Under the pieces are notes generated by a model. That model had not been told where the DNA came from. It saw nothing but the letters and a program-made list of their open reading frames with translations, and ran no database searches. The translations under genes were made by a program, and so were the position numbers. From Peptococcaceae bacterium SCADC1_2_3 (lineage in GTDB: Bacteria; Bacillota; Desulfotomaculia; Desulfotomaculales; Nap2-2B), in the NCBI GenBank assembly GCA_000681355.2, contig JJNX02000019.1:1-32742 (forward strand): DNA of 32,742 nt. The letters are read 5' to 3'. Each line of letters opens with the position of its first letter. The stretch's first letter is position 1. Shown here one piece after another: positions 15,009 to 22,455 of the stretch.

Positions 15009-16989
15009 GAGCCGTCTCTTCTGAAGATAAAAATAAAAGCCGCGCCGGGTTTATGCCTACGGTGGTGTATATTTCTTTAGCCCGTTTTACCTGATTTTCA
15101 GCCAGATTTAGGCTACCCGAATGTTGACAGGCAGGCTTAGGGCAGCTAATTACAATTACCCCGGCAAAACCGTTTTCTATGGCGGCTAGCAGCCAAAACA
15201 ACTTTAAGGCCCCAACACTAGGCAGCTTTATTAAACATGAGTTTTTAAAACCGGGCATTAATTTAAAATCTAACGGTAAATTAGCTTTGGCCAAAGCGTG
15301 GCGGCAAATAAAAATAGCCAGGGCCGGGTCCTGGGCCGGTGGTAGTGGCTGCAAAAGAGCTAAAACTTCATTTTCAGGAAGGCCTTTTAAGGTAATTGCT
15401 TTACTTGGGCAAACAGAAGCACAAAGACCACAAGCCAGGCAGTTTTCTGGTGGTATTTGTAACTGGTTTTGACCCACAGGCGCGTGATAAGGGCAAACGC
15501 GCAGGCAGTTAATACATAAAGAACATTGCGTGCTGATTATTTCTGCTCCTAGGCCACAACTTAAACAGCGGTGGGCTTCAGTAACGGCCGCCCTTTCTTC
15601 ATAAACATATTTTCCAAAGGTATCAAAAGACCAAATTTTTTGCCGGGTAAAAGGTGGAATAAGTTTTGCTGTTTCTAAAGGCAAACTCCCAATTACTTTT
15701 ATTTGTTGGTCATGGTTAAAAGAAAAAGAATGATTTTGTAAATAAGAATGTACCGAGTCTGCCGCCCGGTGGCCACTGGCAATGGCCGAAATAGCCGGTC
15801 CGGCTCCGGCAACTACTTCCCCGCAGGCAAAAACACCCGCCAGACTGGTGGCCAGAGTATTTTTATCGGCCGTCAGCCAGCCGTTTTCATTTAACTTAAT
15901 GGGGCTATCTTCTAAAAAGGATAAGTTTGTTGTTTGGCCGATAGCCAAAATAATGGTAGCACCGGGAACAATATTTGTTTTATCTTCAAAAAAGACCGGA
16001 TTAAAGTTACCGTTTTGATCGTAAATTGAATGAACTTTTTTTATTTCCATACCGGTAATTTTACCGCCGGCAAATAGAATTTTTTTGGGACCGTACCCAG
16101 GGATAATTTGGACTCCTTCCTTTAAAGCTTCTTCAATCTCTTCGGCCGGGGCCACCATTTCCTCGCGCTTTTCCAGACAAATCAGGGATACCTTTTCTGC
16201 CCCAACTCGAATGGCCGTCCGGGCTACGTCTAAAGCCACCCCTCCTCCACCAATCACCAGTACATTTTTATTTAACTTTAGCGATTTTCCTTGTTTGACG
16301 GCCTGCAAAAAGGGTAAAGCCAACCACACTTCAGGGTGGTCAAATTCCGGAAGCGGTAGGGCAGGCTTCCAGCCTGCTATTAATTTGCGGCTCATTGAAA
16401 GCCCCACGCTAATTACTAAGGCCTGATAGTTTGCGTAAAGCTCTTGAAAACTAATGTCTTTTCCAACTTCAACCCCGGCTTTGATTTCCATCCCGCAGGC
16501 CAAAATATCCTCCAGGTCCTGGGTTAAAGCAGCCGCGGGAAGACGGTAAGCGGGTAAGGAAGAAAAGAATTGTCCTCCTGGGGCAGGGTATTTTTCGTAT
16601 ACGGTAACAGGGTATCCTTTACAGGCCAAATCATAAGCCGCGGTAAGTCCGGCGGGGCCAGCACCAATAACCGCCACCTTTTGACTTAAGGGGTATGGGG
16701 GGCTGATCTTTCCCGGCTTATTTTTAGGGCTTTTCCATGTTTCCCGCCCCTTTTCCACCGCAAAACGTTTTAAATCTCTTATGGCCAAAGGCTCATCCAC
16801 CGCGCCCCGGCGGCAAGAACCTTCGCAAGGATGCGGGCATATCCAGGCACAAACAGCGGGAAAAGGATTGTGCTCTTTAATTAAATAATAAGCCTTAAGG
16901 TAATCTCTTTCGGCAATTGCAGACAGATAACCCCGGACGTCAGTCTTGACCGGGCAGGCATCAGTACAAGGGGGAAGGACAGTTTCCAT
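14914..16989 (-). CDS. GltD-like FAD/NAD oxidoreductase fused to ferredoxin and MvhD/FlpD-like domains
   Basis: 691 residues, cytoplasmic. Order: an N-terminal Fe-S region with C8, C12, C47, C51, C55, C59 as in glutamate synthase small subunit; FAD site VAVIGAGPAGLTAAYDLA (105-122); NAD site VLVIGGGGVALDVAR (243-257); FAD end loop GVFACGEVVAGAGPAISAIA; cysteine clusters CSLCINCLRVCP (489-500) and CLACGLCASVCP (517-528); then about 556-676 like the delta subunit of methyl-viologen hydrogenase (CPKPACQH keeps the CX4C). One cysteine of the usual MvhD set appears lost. Probably moves electrons between NAD(P)H, ferredoxin and a partner such as HdrABC or a dehydrogenase; none is adjacent. A dispersed repeat encodes AGWKPA (205-210). 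The Pro-rich tail overlaps spoIIP on the other strand. Confidence 0.85.
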   Translation of the reverse strand: METVLPPCTDACPVKTDVRGYLSAIAERDYLKAYYLIKEHNPFPAVCAWICPHPCEGSCRRGAVDEPLAIRDLKRFAVEKGRETWKSPKNKPGKISPPYPLSQKVAVIGAGPAGLTAAYDLACKGYPVTVYEKYPAPGGQFFSSLPAYRLPAAALTQDLEDILACGMEIKAGVEVGKDISFQELYANYQALVISVGLSMSRKLIAGWKPALPLPEFDHPEVWLALPFLQAVKQGKSLKLNKNVLVIGGGGVALDVARTAIRVGAEKVSLICLEKREEMVAPAEEIEEALKEGVQIIPGYGPKKILFAGGKITGMEIKKVHSIYDQNGNFNPVFFEDKTNIVPGATIILAIGQTTNLSFLEDSPIKLNENGWLTADKNTLATSLAGVFACGEVVAGAGPAISAIASGHRAADSVHSYLQNHSFSFNHDQQIKVIGSLPLETAKLIPPFTRQKIWSFDTFGKYVYEERAAVTEAHRCLSCGLGAEIISTQCSLCINCLRVCPYHAPVGQNQLQIPPENCLACGLCASVCPSKAITLKGLPENEVLALLQPLPPAQDPALAIFICRHALAKANLPLDFKLMPGFKNSCLIKLPSVGALKLFWLLAAIENGFAGVIVISCPKPACQHSGSLNLAENQVKRAKEIYTTVGINPARLLFLSSEETALTTKLTAFAGQLKSLAPKHQPASAPPLPPPP
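16361..16377. repeat. GCAGGCT hairpin repeat inside the flavoprotein gene
   Basis: GCAGGCT-TCC-AGCCTGC, a 7-base stem with a 3-base loop. On the coding strand the segment reads AGCAGGCTGGAAGCCTGCCC and encodes AGWKPALP. I remember this as a sequence dispersed through many bacterial genomes. It sits where related proteins go from SRKL directly to a loop before EFDHPEVW-like sequence. Confidence 0.55.
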
Positions 16990-17429
16990 TTTAACCTATT
17001 TAAACCTCCGCCGTAGGGGCGTTAAATTTAACGCCCCTACAAAATAAAATAGGGAGCTAAAAATTATCGTTATTTTTAGGCTATCTTTATTTTAATGATA
17101 TCTTGTTTTTTAAGCAAATAACAATTTACCCGAAGAATAAATGTTTAAAAAAATGAACTGTTCTTGACTATAATGGATAAAGAAATTCAGGCAAAAAATA
17201 ACCTTATTTAAGGTGTATAATAGAGTATGAAAAAGAAATATAGCTATATCCGTAATAGCCGTAAAATCATAATTAAATTACTGAAGATATAATTGGAAGA
17301 GCCCTCTTTTTCTGTAAGATCGTTTATTTTGCTTAGGTGTGATATGATTGAACCTGGGGAAGGCGAGAGACTTTTTTAGTTATGAAAGGTATTTGTTAGG
17401 ACTTTAATATGGTAAAAGGAGACTGAAGG
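16990..17429. other. intergenic region, AT-rich
   Basis: 440 bases with no convincing gene. It holds the palindromic element at 17013-17040, and weak promoter-like boxes (TTGACT at 17164 overlapping TATAAT at 17168; TATAAT at 17216) without good partners. A 21-codon frame from ATG 17227 has no ribosome site and is not called. AAGGAGA just before 17430 belongs to the next gene. Confidence 0.5.
17013..17040. repeat. 28-bp perfect palindrome, second copy of the hisD element
   Basis: GTAGGGGCGTTAAA followed by its exact reverse complement. Bases 17014-17039 are identical to the core of the hisD palindrome (2356-2381). It lies 24 bases upstream of the flavoprotein gene start. Confidence 0.85.
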
Positions 17430-17681
17430 ATGGTAGTTCGTTTTCACCCGCATGCCCGAGAGAAGATGGCAGAACGGGGCGCTACCGAAGACGAAGTTAG
17501 TGCTTCAGTTAAACAGGGAGAAAGGTTTCCAGCCAGGTTTGGACGCAGCGGCTTTCGACGTAACTTCCCGTTTGACAGGGAATGGCGTGGTAAGCATTAC
17601 AAATCCAAACAGGTAGAAACCTATGCTGTTCGGGAGGGCGATGAATGGCTGGTTATCACAGTTATTACCCGTTACTTTTGA
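17430..17681 (+). CDS. DUF4258 family protein (predicted toxin-like)
   Basis: 83 residues starting MVVRFHPHAREKMAERGATEDEV. The HAxxKMxERG(A/I)TxxEV opening and the C-terminal VITVITRYF strand match DUF4258, a RelE/BrnT-like fold often annotated as a toxin. Charged and soluble. AAGGAGA is about ten bases before the ATG. Followed 25 bases later by a DUF2283 gene; this pairing is common in bacteria and suggests a toxin-antitoxin-like module, although activity has not been shown by anything in the sequence. Confidence 0.75.
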   Translation: MVVRFHPHAREKMAERGATEDEVSASVKQGERFPARFGRSGFRRNFPFDREWRGKHYKSKQVETYAVREGDEWLVITVITRYF

Positions 17682-17706
17682 GCACTAGGAAGGGAGAGAG
17701 TAAAGG

Positions 17707-17949
17707 ATGAGATTCACATATGATCCCCGTTATAACATCGCTTACATTCGCTTTCGTGAAAAAAGTGACGAAGTAGAAAGTATTCGGGTCAGTGAGGAGT
17801 TGATCGTAGACATAGCTTCGGATGGAACAATTTACGGTATTGAATTGCTAAACGCAAATGAGCAACTAAGGCGTGAGAATATGGGCAAACTTCTGGTTAT
17901 TAATGAAGCCACCGGTGAACAGGTTGAACTACCACTGGCTCTGAGCTAG
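17707..17949 (+). CDS. DUF2283 family protein
   Basis: 80 residues: MRFTYDPRYNIAYIRFRE, then the VSEELIVDIASDGTIYGIELLNA segment typical of DUF2283 (YDxxxDxLYIRF followed by DxDxxGxIxGIEIL). Small beta-rich protein of unknown function, often beside DUF4258. GGGAGAG stands a few bases ahead of the ATG. Sequence after it (17950-18096) is non-coding as far as I can see. Confidence 0.8.
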   Translation: MRFTYDPRYNIAYIRFREKSDEVESIRVSEELIVDIASDGTIYGIELLNANEQLRRENMGKLLVINEATGEQVELPLALS

Positions 17950-18096
17950 TGGAGTAGAGGACAAGGATGCTCCAAAATTCATGGAAATTAAGGTAGCAGC
18001 CTTGAGACAGGAGCAACCATCTCCGTCAGCGAGGCAGCTATTCGTGTCCGGCAAAAACAGGGGTCTCATGATATGGATACCAGTTGAATTCGCTCT

Positions 18097-18639
18097 TTAA
18101 AACGCGCGGGGTTTACAAATAATTTCCTTTATTTTTGTTTCAAAAAAATAATTTGAGTAGGCGGGCCGGATAACAAGAGCAGTATCCGCTCCTTTACCGC
18201 TGCCGGCAATGGTAATAATGTCTTCACCATAAGGAACTAATCCGGCATCTAAAGCCATACAGGCAATTTCCGCCCCTACTTTAACCCCCTGGCCTAAAAT
18301 CCGCAGGGTGTAAGCTATTATTTCGGCCGGATATATCCCGTTAAATTTATTCTTTAGGGCCCGGTCAACACCGGCTAACAAATGCGTGGTGGTTAAAACC
18401 TTTATGCCTCCATCTTCCAGCTTCTTTTTAACCTCCGGTAACATGGTAGTTTGTCCAGGGGTAGCAAAGCCGGCGTGATAAGTAACGCATACCACCTCGA
18501 TATTATTCCTGTTTTGGCGGTTTAAAAAGTTTTCTGCTGTACGGCCGATGCTTGAAGCCACTACCAGGTAATTTAGGTTTAATTCTTTGGCGCGTTTTAA
18601 GGCTACTTCAATGGCGGCTTTTCCTTTTTTCCCCCTTCT
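18097..18639 (-). pseudogene. pyruvate-kinase C-terminal-like protein, 5' truncated
   Basis: The frame reads KAAIEVALKRAKELNLNYLVVASSIGRTAENF and continues to TIAGSGKGADTALVIRPA. This is the stand-alone pyruvate-kinase C-terminal-like fold (PF02887-type, COG1751-like), normally about 190 residues with a start some 10-15 residues before this point. No ATG or convincing ribosome site is available: the frame is closed by a TAA at 18640-18642, and the sequence ahead is a piece of the pyruvate carboxylase gene. The GTG at 18561 is inside the conserved core and an unlikely start. Best read as a gene whose 5' end was replaced by recombination. Confidence 0.65.
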
Positions 18640-18690
18640 TTAACACTTGCCGCAACCTGTACTTCTTCTACAAATACTTCATAGTCAAGC
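18623..18690 (-). pseudogene. displaced fragment of the pyruvate carboxylase gene
   Basis: Nearly identical to 23638-23705 in the intact gene, same strand. The only differences I count inside the match are one substitution (18659 T against G) and a 2-base length change in the C run near 18631. It encodes the DYEVFVEEVxVAASVKEG part ahead of the biotin domain. Matching stops at the A/G run where the truncated gene above begins, which marks the junction. Confidence 0.85.
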
Positions 18691-18727
18691 TTATTTTAGA
18701 ATAAATGATAGATTTGAAAAATAACGG

Positions 18728-18759
18728 TTGACTTTATGTTTAAATAATGGCACTATAAT
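18728..18759 (+). promoter_or_regulatory. possible promoter of the Phd/ParE pair
   Basis: TTGACT (18728-18733) and TATAAT (18754-18759), with a long 20-base spacer. AGTATTAAATATAGTATT follows (18761-18778) and holds a repeated AGTATT, a possible antitoxin operator. Confidence 0.4.
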
Positions 18760-18797
18760 TAGTATTAAATATAGTATTGAAAAGGATGTGAAATAAG

Positions 18798-19082
18798 ATG
18801 TCTGTGAGTTTTACAGAAGACTTTAAATCAGTTTCTGATTTAAAGAAAAAAACTCGTGAGGTTTTTGAGCAAATACACCGCACCGGCCGCCCAATCATTA
18901 TCACTGTTAATGGAAAACCTGATGCTGTTTTGCTTGACGCAGAAGTTTTTGAGAAGAAACTAAAAGCATTAAATCTTGGTGTTTTATTAAACGAGGCTGA
19001 AGCAGAAGTGAAGAAAGAAAATACTCGACCGGCCCGAGATTTTCTAAAGGAGTTCAAACATAGTGCAAAAGTATCGGGTTGA
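18798..19082 (+). CDS. Phd/YefM family antitoxin
   Basis: 94 residues. The opening SVSFTEDFKSVSDLKKKTREVFEQIHRTGRPIIITVNGKPDAVLLDAEVFE (read in pieces: SVSDLKKKT, GRPIIITVNGKPDAVLL) is the Phd/YefM fold, which binds operator DNA and caps a RelE/ParE toxin. The C-terminal part (EAEAEVKKENTRPARDFLKEF) is the likely toxin-binding helix. AAAGGATGTGA precedes the ATG. It overlaps the toxin gene by 20 bases, the usual arrangement. Confidence 0.88.
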   Translation: MSVSFTEDFKSVSDLKKKTREVFEQIHRTGRPIIITVNGKPDAVLLDAEVFEKKLKALNLGVLLNEAEAEVKKENTRPARDFLKEFKHSAKVSG

Positions 19083-19374
19083 AATTACCAGGATAGCTGA
19101 GTCTGATATAAAGGAGATTTTTGAATATATTGCACGAGATAATAAGGAAGCGGCAATCAAATGGGTTAAGGAAATAGAGAGACAAATTGATACGTTGGAA
19201 GATTTCCCCATGTGTTGCCCTGTCATTCCTGAAGTACAAGAAATAGGAGAAGAGTATCGTCATTTTATCTATGGCAATTATAGAACCATTTTTAGGATTG
19301 AAGGATCAAAAGTAATCATAATGCGAGTTATTCATGGTGCTCGATTGCTTGATCTACGGATATTTGAAAAATAA
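19063..19374 (+). CDS. RelE/ParE family toxin
   Basis: 103 residues from a GTG start with AAGGAG ten bases ahead, inside the 3' end of the antitoxin gene. Seen: YRVEITRIAESDIKEIFEYIARDN, IERQIDTLEDFPMCCP, and the C-terminal YRHFIYGNYRTIFRI plus VIIMRVIHGARLL, the ParE/RelE core (YRxxYxxxxxxxxxVxxVxHxRR-like). Whether it poisons gyrase (ParE) or cleaves mRNA (RelE) cannot be told here. The pair looks intact. Confidence 0.88.
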   Translation: MQKYRVEITRIAESDIKEIFEYIARDNKEAAIKWVKEIERQIDTLEDFPMCCPVIPEVQEIGEEYRHFIYGNYRTIFRIEGSKVIIMRVIHGARLLDLRIFEK

Positions 19375-19469
19375 GGCACTGTGAAAGTTTTGCGCCGTTT
19401 AAAAGGAAAATAATACACAGGATGAATATAATTCCCATTACCAGCTTTTTATTTTTCATTTTAACAAAT

Positions 19470-19477
19470 TATAGCTC
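19470..19477. repeat. target site duplication, left
   Basis: TATAGCTC directly before the left inverted repeat; exact copy at 22232-22239. Confidence 0.9.
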
Positions 19478-19499
19478 GTAATCATTCAGTAAACCCGGT
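19478..19499 (+). repeat. left terminal inverted repeat of the IS66 element
   Basis: 22 bases starting GTAATCATTCAG. A related string ATAATCATTC about 60 bases further in (near 19541) may be a subterminal transposase site. Confidence 0.88.
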
Positions 19500-19635
19500 A
19501 TTTCTCCAGGGGAAAAAGCCTTAGCCTATAAGATATCCAGATAATCATTCTCGTTCAGCTAAAATCAATCTACAGCAGGCAAAATACCAATAAATGCGAG
19601 TGGTGACGGTTTCTTTTTTACCATATAATTTGGTT

Positions 19636-21291
19636 ATGAAACCGTTAGAGCAGTGGAATGACCCAACTGAAAAAAGGTATTTTCATCTGCAATGCCCGCT
19701 CCCGGATAAATGCCCGCTTATCCTCCAGCTGGAAGAAAAGGAGAAAGAGATTGCCCGTCTTACCGAAGAGAACAAGCGGCTGGCCATGGAGATCGAGCGG
19801 TTGACCGGGAAAAATAACAAATACGCGGATATGCTTTTCGGCCGTTCTTCGGAAAAGACGGCCAGGGACGAAACAAACCAACCGGAGGAAAAAGCCCAAC
19901 CGATACCTGTCTCCCCGGAGGTACCAAACGAAAGTACACCGGATGCCCCTTTGGATAACCTTCGGCATCTTCCCCGGAAAAGAAATCGGGGCGCTCAACC
20001 AGGACATAAAGGGCACGGACGTAAAATTCCCGAGGAGTTGCCTGTCCTCCGGGTAGAAATCAAGGTGCCCGAGGATCAGCGCTCCTGTGCCACCTGCGGC
20101 CAGGAACATGACCCCGTCCCTTTTACGGAGAACTCTACCCAGGTTGAGGTCAGGGTGGAACTTTTCCGGGTGGAATATGTCCGCGAACGGCTAAAGCGCA
20201 CCTGCAACTGTGATGGGAGCCGGTTCATTACAGCGCCGCGCCCTCCCCAGGCGATCGAAAAGAGCAAATTCAGCCATAATCTGTTGTCTTTACTGGTGGT
20301 GCTCAAATACATCTTCGCCCTTCCCCTGCAAAGGGCGCTCACCATCCTGGGTATGCAGGGGGCAACCCTTTCCAGCGGCTCAGTTACCGGGGCATTCAAA
20401 AGGTTACTGGAGCTGCTCATCCCGCTGTACCAGTCATTGGCTGCCGTCAGCCGGAAAGAAGGGCTGTGGAATGTGGACGAAACGGGCTGGATGAGCTTTA
20501 TCCGGCGGCCGGAGAAGAGTAACTTCCTGGCCTGGATGTGGGTTTTTGCTTCCCCCAAAGTGATCCTTTACATCTTTGATCCCTCCCGTTCGAGCAAGGT
20601 ACCGCTGGCCCATCTGGGCGAAAAAGTACGGGGCTTTTTGGTTGCCGACCGCTTCAGCGCCTACAGCAAACTGGCCAAAATGATTCCCGAACTGGTGGTT
20701 TCGGTTTGCTGGGCGCATTTCCGGCGGGATTTTATCAATGCCGGAAAGTCTTTTCAACAGTTACAGCCCTGGGTAGACCTGTGGAAAAAGCGCATTGCCG
20801 AAATCTATCGTTTAAACCGCCGGCGTCTGGAATCTAAGGAATCCGAAGCCCAGCGGGAACTGGAGGAAGCCATCAACAAGATGGCCGGGGATATTGCCGC
20901 CGAACTTACCAACCCCAATCTGCACTATAAGCAGCGCCGGGTACTGACATCCGCCCAAAAACACTGGCCAGGACTCACCGTATTCGTCCGGCACCCCGAA
21001 GTGCCCATGGACAACAACCGGGCGGAAAGAGCTTTACGCCGGATTGCGCTGGGACGCAAAAACTACTTTGGCTCCTTTGCCGACTGGAGCAGTCTTTTTG
21101 CCGCGGTTTGCCTTACTGTGCTCCAGACTGCTATCTTACACGGGTTAAATCCGGTAGCTTATCTGCGTTATTATCTGGACGCCTGTGCCGCAGCAGGTGG
21201 TGTGCCTGAACACCTGGAACGCTTTCACCCTTGGAACATCCCTGATGATGTATTAATGTCGTATAAAATGCGGGGTGCAAAGCGTGCGTGA
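19636..21291 (+). CDS. IS66 family transposase (TnpC)
   Basis: DDE transposase. N-terminal leucine-zipper-like coiled coil (LEEKEKEIARLTEENKRLA), zinc-finger region CATCGQEHD with a later CNC, then the catalytic domain. Acidic triad codons lie at 20476 (VDETGW), 20647 (VADRFSAYSKL) and 21025 (DNNRAERALR); HFRRDF and LGRKNYFGS are also present. C-terminal HPWNIPDD tail. The frame is also open from ATG 19594; neither ATG has a good ribosome site. I prefer 19636 (551 residues) because the extra 14 residues look unlike protein of this family, but the longer form cannot be excluded. It appears intact. Confidence 0.93.
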   Translation: MKPLEQWNDPTEKRYFHLQCPLPDKCPLILQLEEKEKEIARLTEENKRLAMEIERLTGKNNKYADMLFGRSSEKTARDETNQPEEKAQPIPVSPEVPNESTPDAPLDNLRHLPRKRNRGAQPGHKGHGRKIPEELPVLRVEIKVPEDQRSCATCGQEHDPVPFTENSTQVEVRVELFRVEYVRERLKRTCNCDGSRFITAPRPPQAIEKSKFSHNLLSLLVVLKYIFALPLQRALTILGMQGATLSSGSVTGAFKRLLELLIPLYQSLAAVSRKEGLWNVDETGWMSFIRRPEKSNFLAWMWVFASPKVILYIFDPSRSSKVPLAHLGEKVRGFLVADRFSAYSKLAKMIPELVVSVCWAHFRRDFINAGKSFQQLQPWVDLWKKRIAEIYRLNRRRLESKESEAQRELEEAINKMAGDIAAELTNPNLHYKQRRVLTSAQKHWPGLTVFVRHPEVPMDNNRAERALRRIALGRKNYFGSFADWSSLFAAVCLTVLQTAILHGLNPVAYLRYYLDACAAAGGVPEHLERFHPWNIPDDVLMSYKMRGAKRA

Positions 21292-22171
21292 AGAAGATTT
21301 TCCCCGCCTGCTCTCCGGGAGACTGGTTACCCGGGACGACCTGGAAACAGTCCGCCGGATCATCGCCCAAAGTCCTACGGTCAGCCGGCTTCAGATTTCC
21401 CGCGCGGTTTGCCAGGCCTGGGGCTGGTTTAAACCGGACGGTGGCTTAAAAGAGATGCGCGCCAGGGGGGTGCTTTTGCAATTACACAAGGCTGGTCTGA
21501 TTGAGTTGCCCCCTCCCCGGCCAACCAGCAGTAACCACCGGAAATTTTCTTGGCGGACTCCCGTCGGCGAGCCGGGCGCTCCTATCGTTAAGTCTGTTTC
21601 TGAACTTTTGCCCCTGCGCCTGGAACGGGTGATCACCAAGAAAGATTCTTATCTCTGGAATGAACTTGTTGACCGTTACCACTATCTGGGTTATACCAAG
21701 TTACCGGGCGCTCAGCTCCGTTATCTGGTGTATGGCAAGGAATCATTGGTCGCCGTCCTTGGGTTTTCTGCCGCCGCCTGGAGCGTAAAAGACCGGGATC
21801 TTTTTATTGGGTGGAATCTTGAGCAACGCCGGCAAAACCTGTATCTCGTGGTCAATAACTCTCGCTTTTTGATCTTGCCCTGGGTGAAGTCCAAAAATTT
21901 GGCTTCCAAGCTGCTTTCCATGGCCGCCCGGCAGTTGCCCCGGGATTGGCAAGAAGTTTACGGCTACACTCCTGTCCTGCTGGAAACCTTCGTCAATCAG
22001 GACAGGTTCAGAGGAACTTCTTACATGGCGGCCAACTGGCTTCTGGTCGGGTGCACCCAGGGTCAGGGACGCAAAGGACGTTCCCGGAAGGGTAGATTGC
22101 CTTTGAAAAGCATATACCTTTTCCCTTTGAACAAAGACTACCGAAAAATCCTTCGAAAAAGACATGAATAG
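21275..22171 (+). CDS. DruA-like protein (DUF4338), IS66 passenger
   Basis: 298 residues from GTG 21275, overlapping the transposase end by 17 bases. N-terminal part (LETVRRIIAQSPTVSRLQISRAVCQAWGWFKPDG and GLKEMRARGVLLQLHKAGLI, split here) is a helical DNA-binding-like module; the core has the DUF4338 pattern WNELVDRYHYLGYTKLPGAQ, LRYLVYGKESLVAVLGFSAA, NNSRFLILPWVKSKNLASKL, and ETFVNQDRFRGTSYMAANW. DruA is named for the Druantia phage-defence system, but druB-E are absent. As it lies inside the terminal repeats it travels with the transposase and may help transposition or act on DNA. Function unknown. Confidence 0.85.
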   Translation: MQSVREEDFPRLLSGRLVTRDDLETVRRIIAQSPTVSRLQISRAVCQAWGWFKPDGGLKEMRARGVLLQLHKAGLIELPPPRPTSSNHRKFSWRTPVGEPGAPIVKSVSELLPLRLERVITKKDSYLWNELVDRYHYLGYTKLPGAQLRYLVYGKESLVAVLGFSAAAWSVKDRDLFIGWNLEQRRQNLYLVVNNSRFLILPWVKSKNLASKLLSMAARQLPRDWQEVYGYTPVLLETFVNQDRFRGTSYMAANWLLVGCTQGQGRKGRSRKGRLPLKSIYLFPLNKDYRKILRKRHE

Positions 22172-22209
22172 GCTGTGGCTGGTTAACCATAGTATTTTCT
22201 TTTTGTGTA

Positions 22210-22231
22210 ACCTGGTTCACTGAATGGTTAC
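22210..22231 (-). repeat. right terminal inverted repeat of the IS66 element
   Basis: ACCTGGTTCACTGAATGGTTAC on the plus strand (too long to match exactly; 19 of 22 to the left end). Confidence 0.88.
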
Positions 22232-22239
22232 TATAGCTC
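22232..22239. repeat. target site duplication, right
   Basis: TATAGCTC, exact copy of 19470-19477. Confidence 0.9.
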
Positions 22240-22341
22240 CTTAGTGTAAAATATTTGTAGGATAAAAATAAACAAAAGACCTCTCTTCTTTGGTAAAATA
22301 ATTTACACAAAAAACATCTATCAAAGAAAGGGGATGTCACT

Positions 22342-22455
22342 TTGAGTAATATTATACACCAAGTGTGCCAACAGTTCATAACAGAAGTTATTGATTTTTT
22401 CAAGGAAGGTAAAGCAACCAGCGGAGCTTGTTCCTGGCGATGTAGTTATGCTTGA
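22342..22455 (+). pseudogene. N-terminal fragment of a transposase-like gene (possibly ISLre2/UPF0236)
   Basis: TTG 22342, preceded by AAAGGGGATG, opens [20 protein letters not shown] and then KEG before entering ATPase-derived sequence at about 22406 and stopping at 22453-22455. The opening resembles UPF0236/ISLre2 transposases, which start with a short helix of this kind, but 20 or so residues are too few for certainty. Confidence 0.35.

Larger units (their letters stand above)
19478..22231 (+). mobile_element. IS66-type insertion sequence with DruA-like passenger, complete (2754 bp)
   Basis: The left end GTAATCATTCAGTAAACC (19478) and the right end, read inward on the minus strand, GTAACCATTCAGTGAACC (22231) agree at 19 of 22 bases and begin with the GTAA typical of IS66 ends. 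Both are bordered by the same 8 bases, TATAGCTC (19470-19477 and 22232-22239), the target duplication size of IS66. Inside are only two genes, a TnpC-type transposase and a DUF4338 gene overlapping it by 17 bases. The usual tnpA and tnpB are absent, as in the ISBst12-like subgroup. Intact ends and an exact duplication suggest recent insertion. Confidence 0.93.

Noticed and set aside
17227-17292. 21-codon open frame MKKKYSYIRNSRKIII
   Set aside because: No ribosome site, very AT-rich, no known family.
21275-22171. Druantia defence system
   Set aside because: Only a DruA-like gene is present, without druB-E, and it lies within the ends of an insertion sequence.
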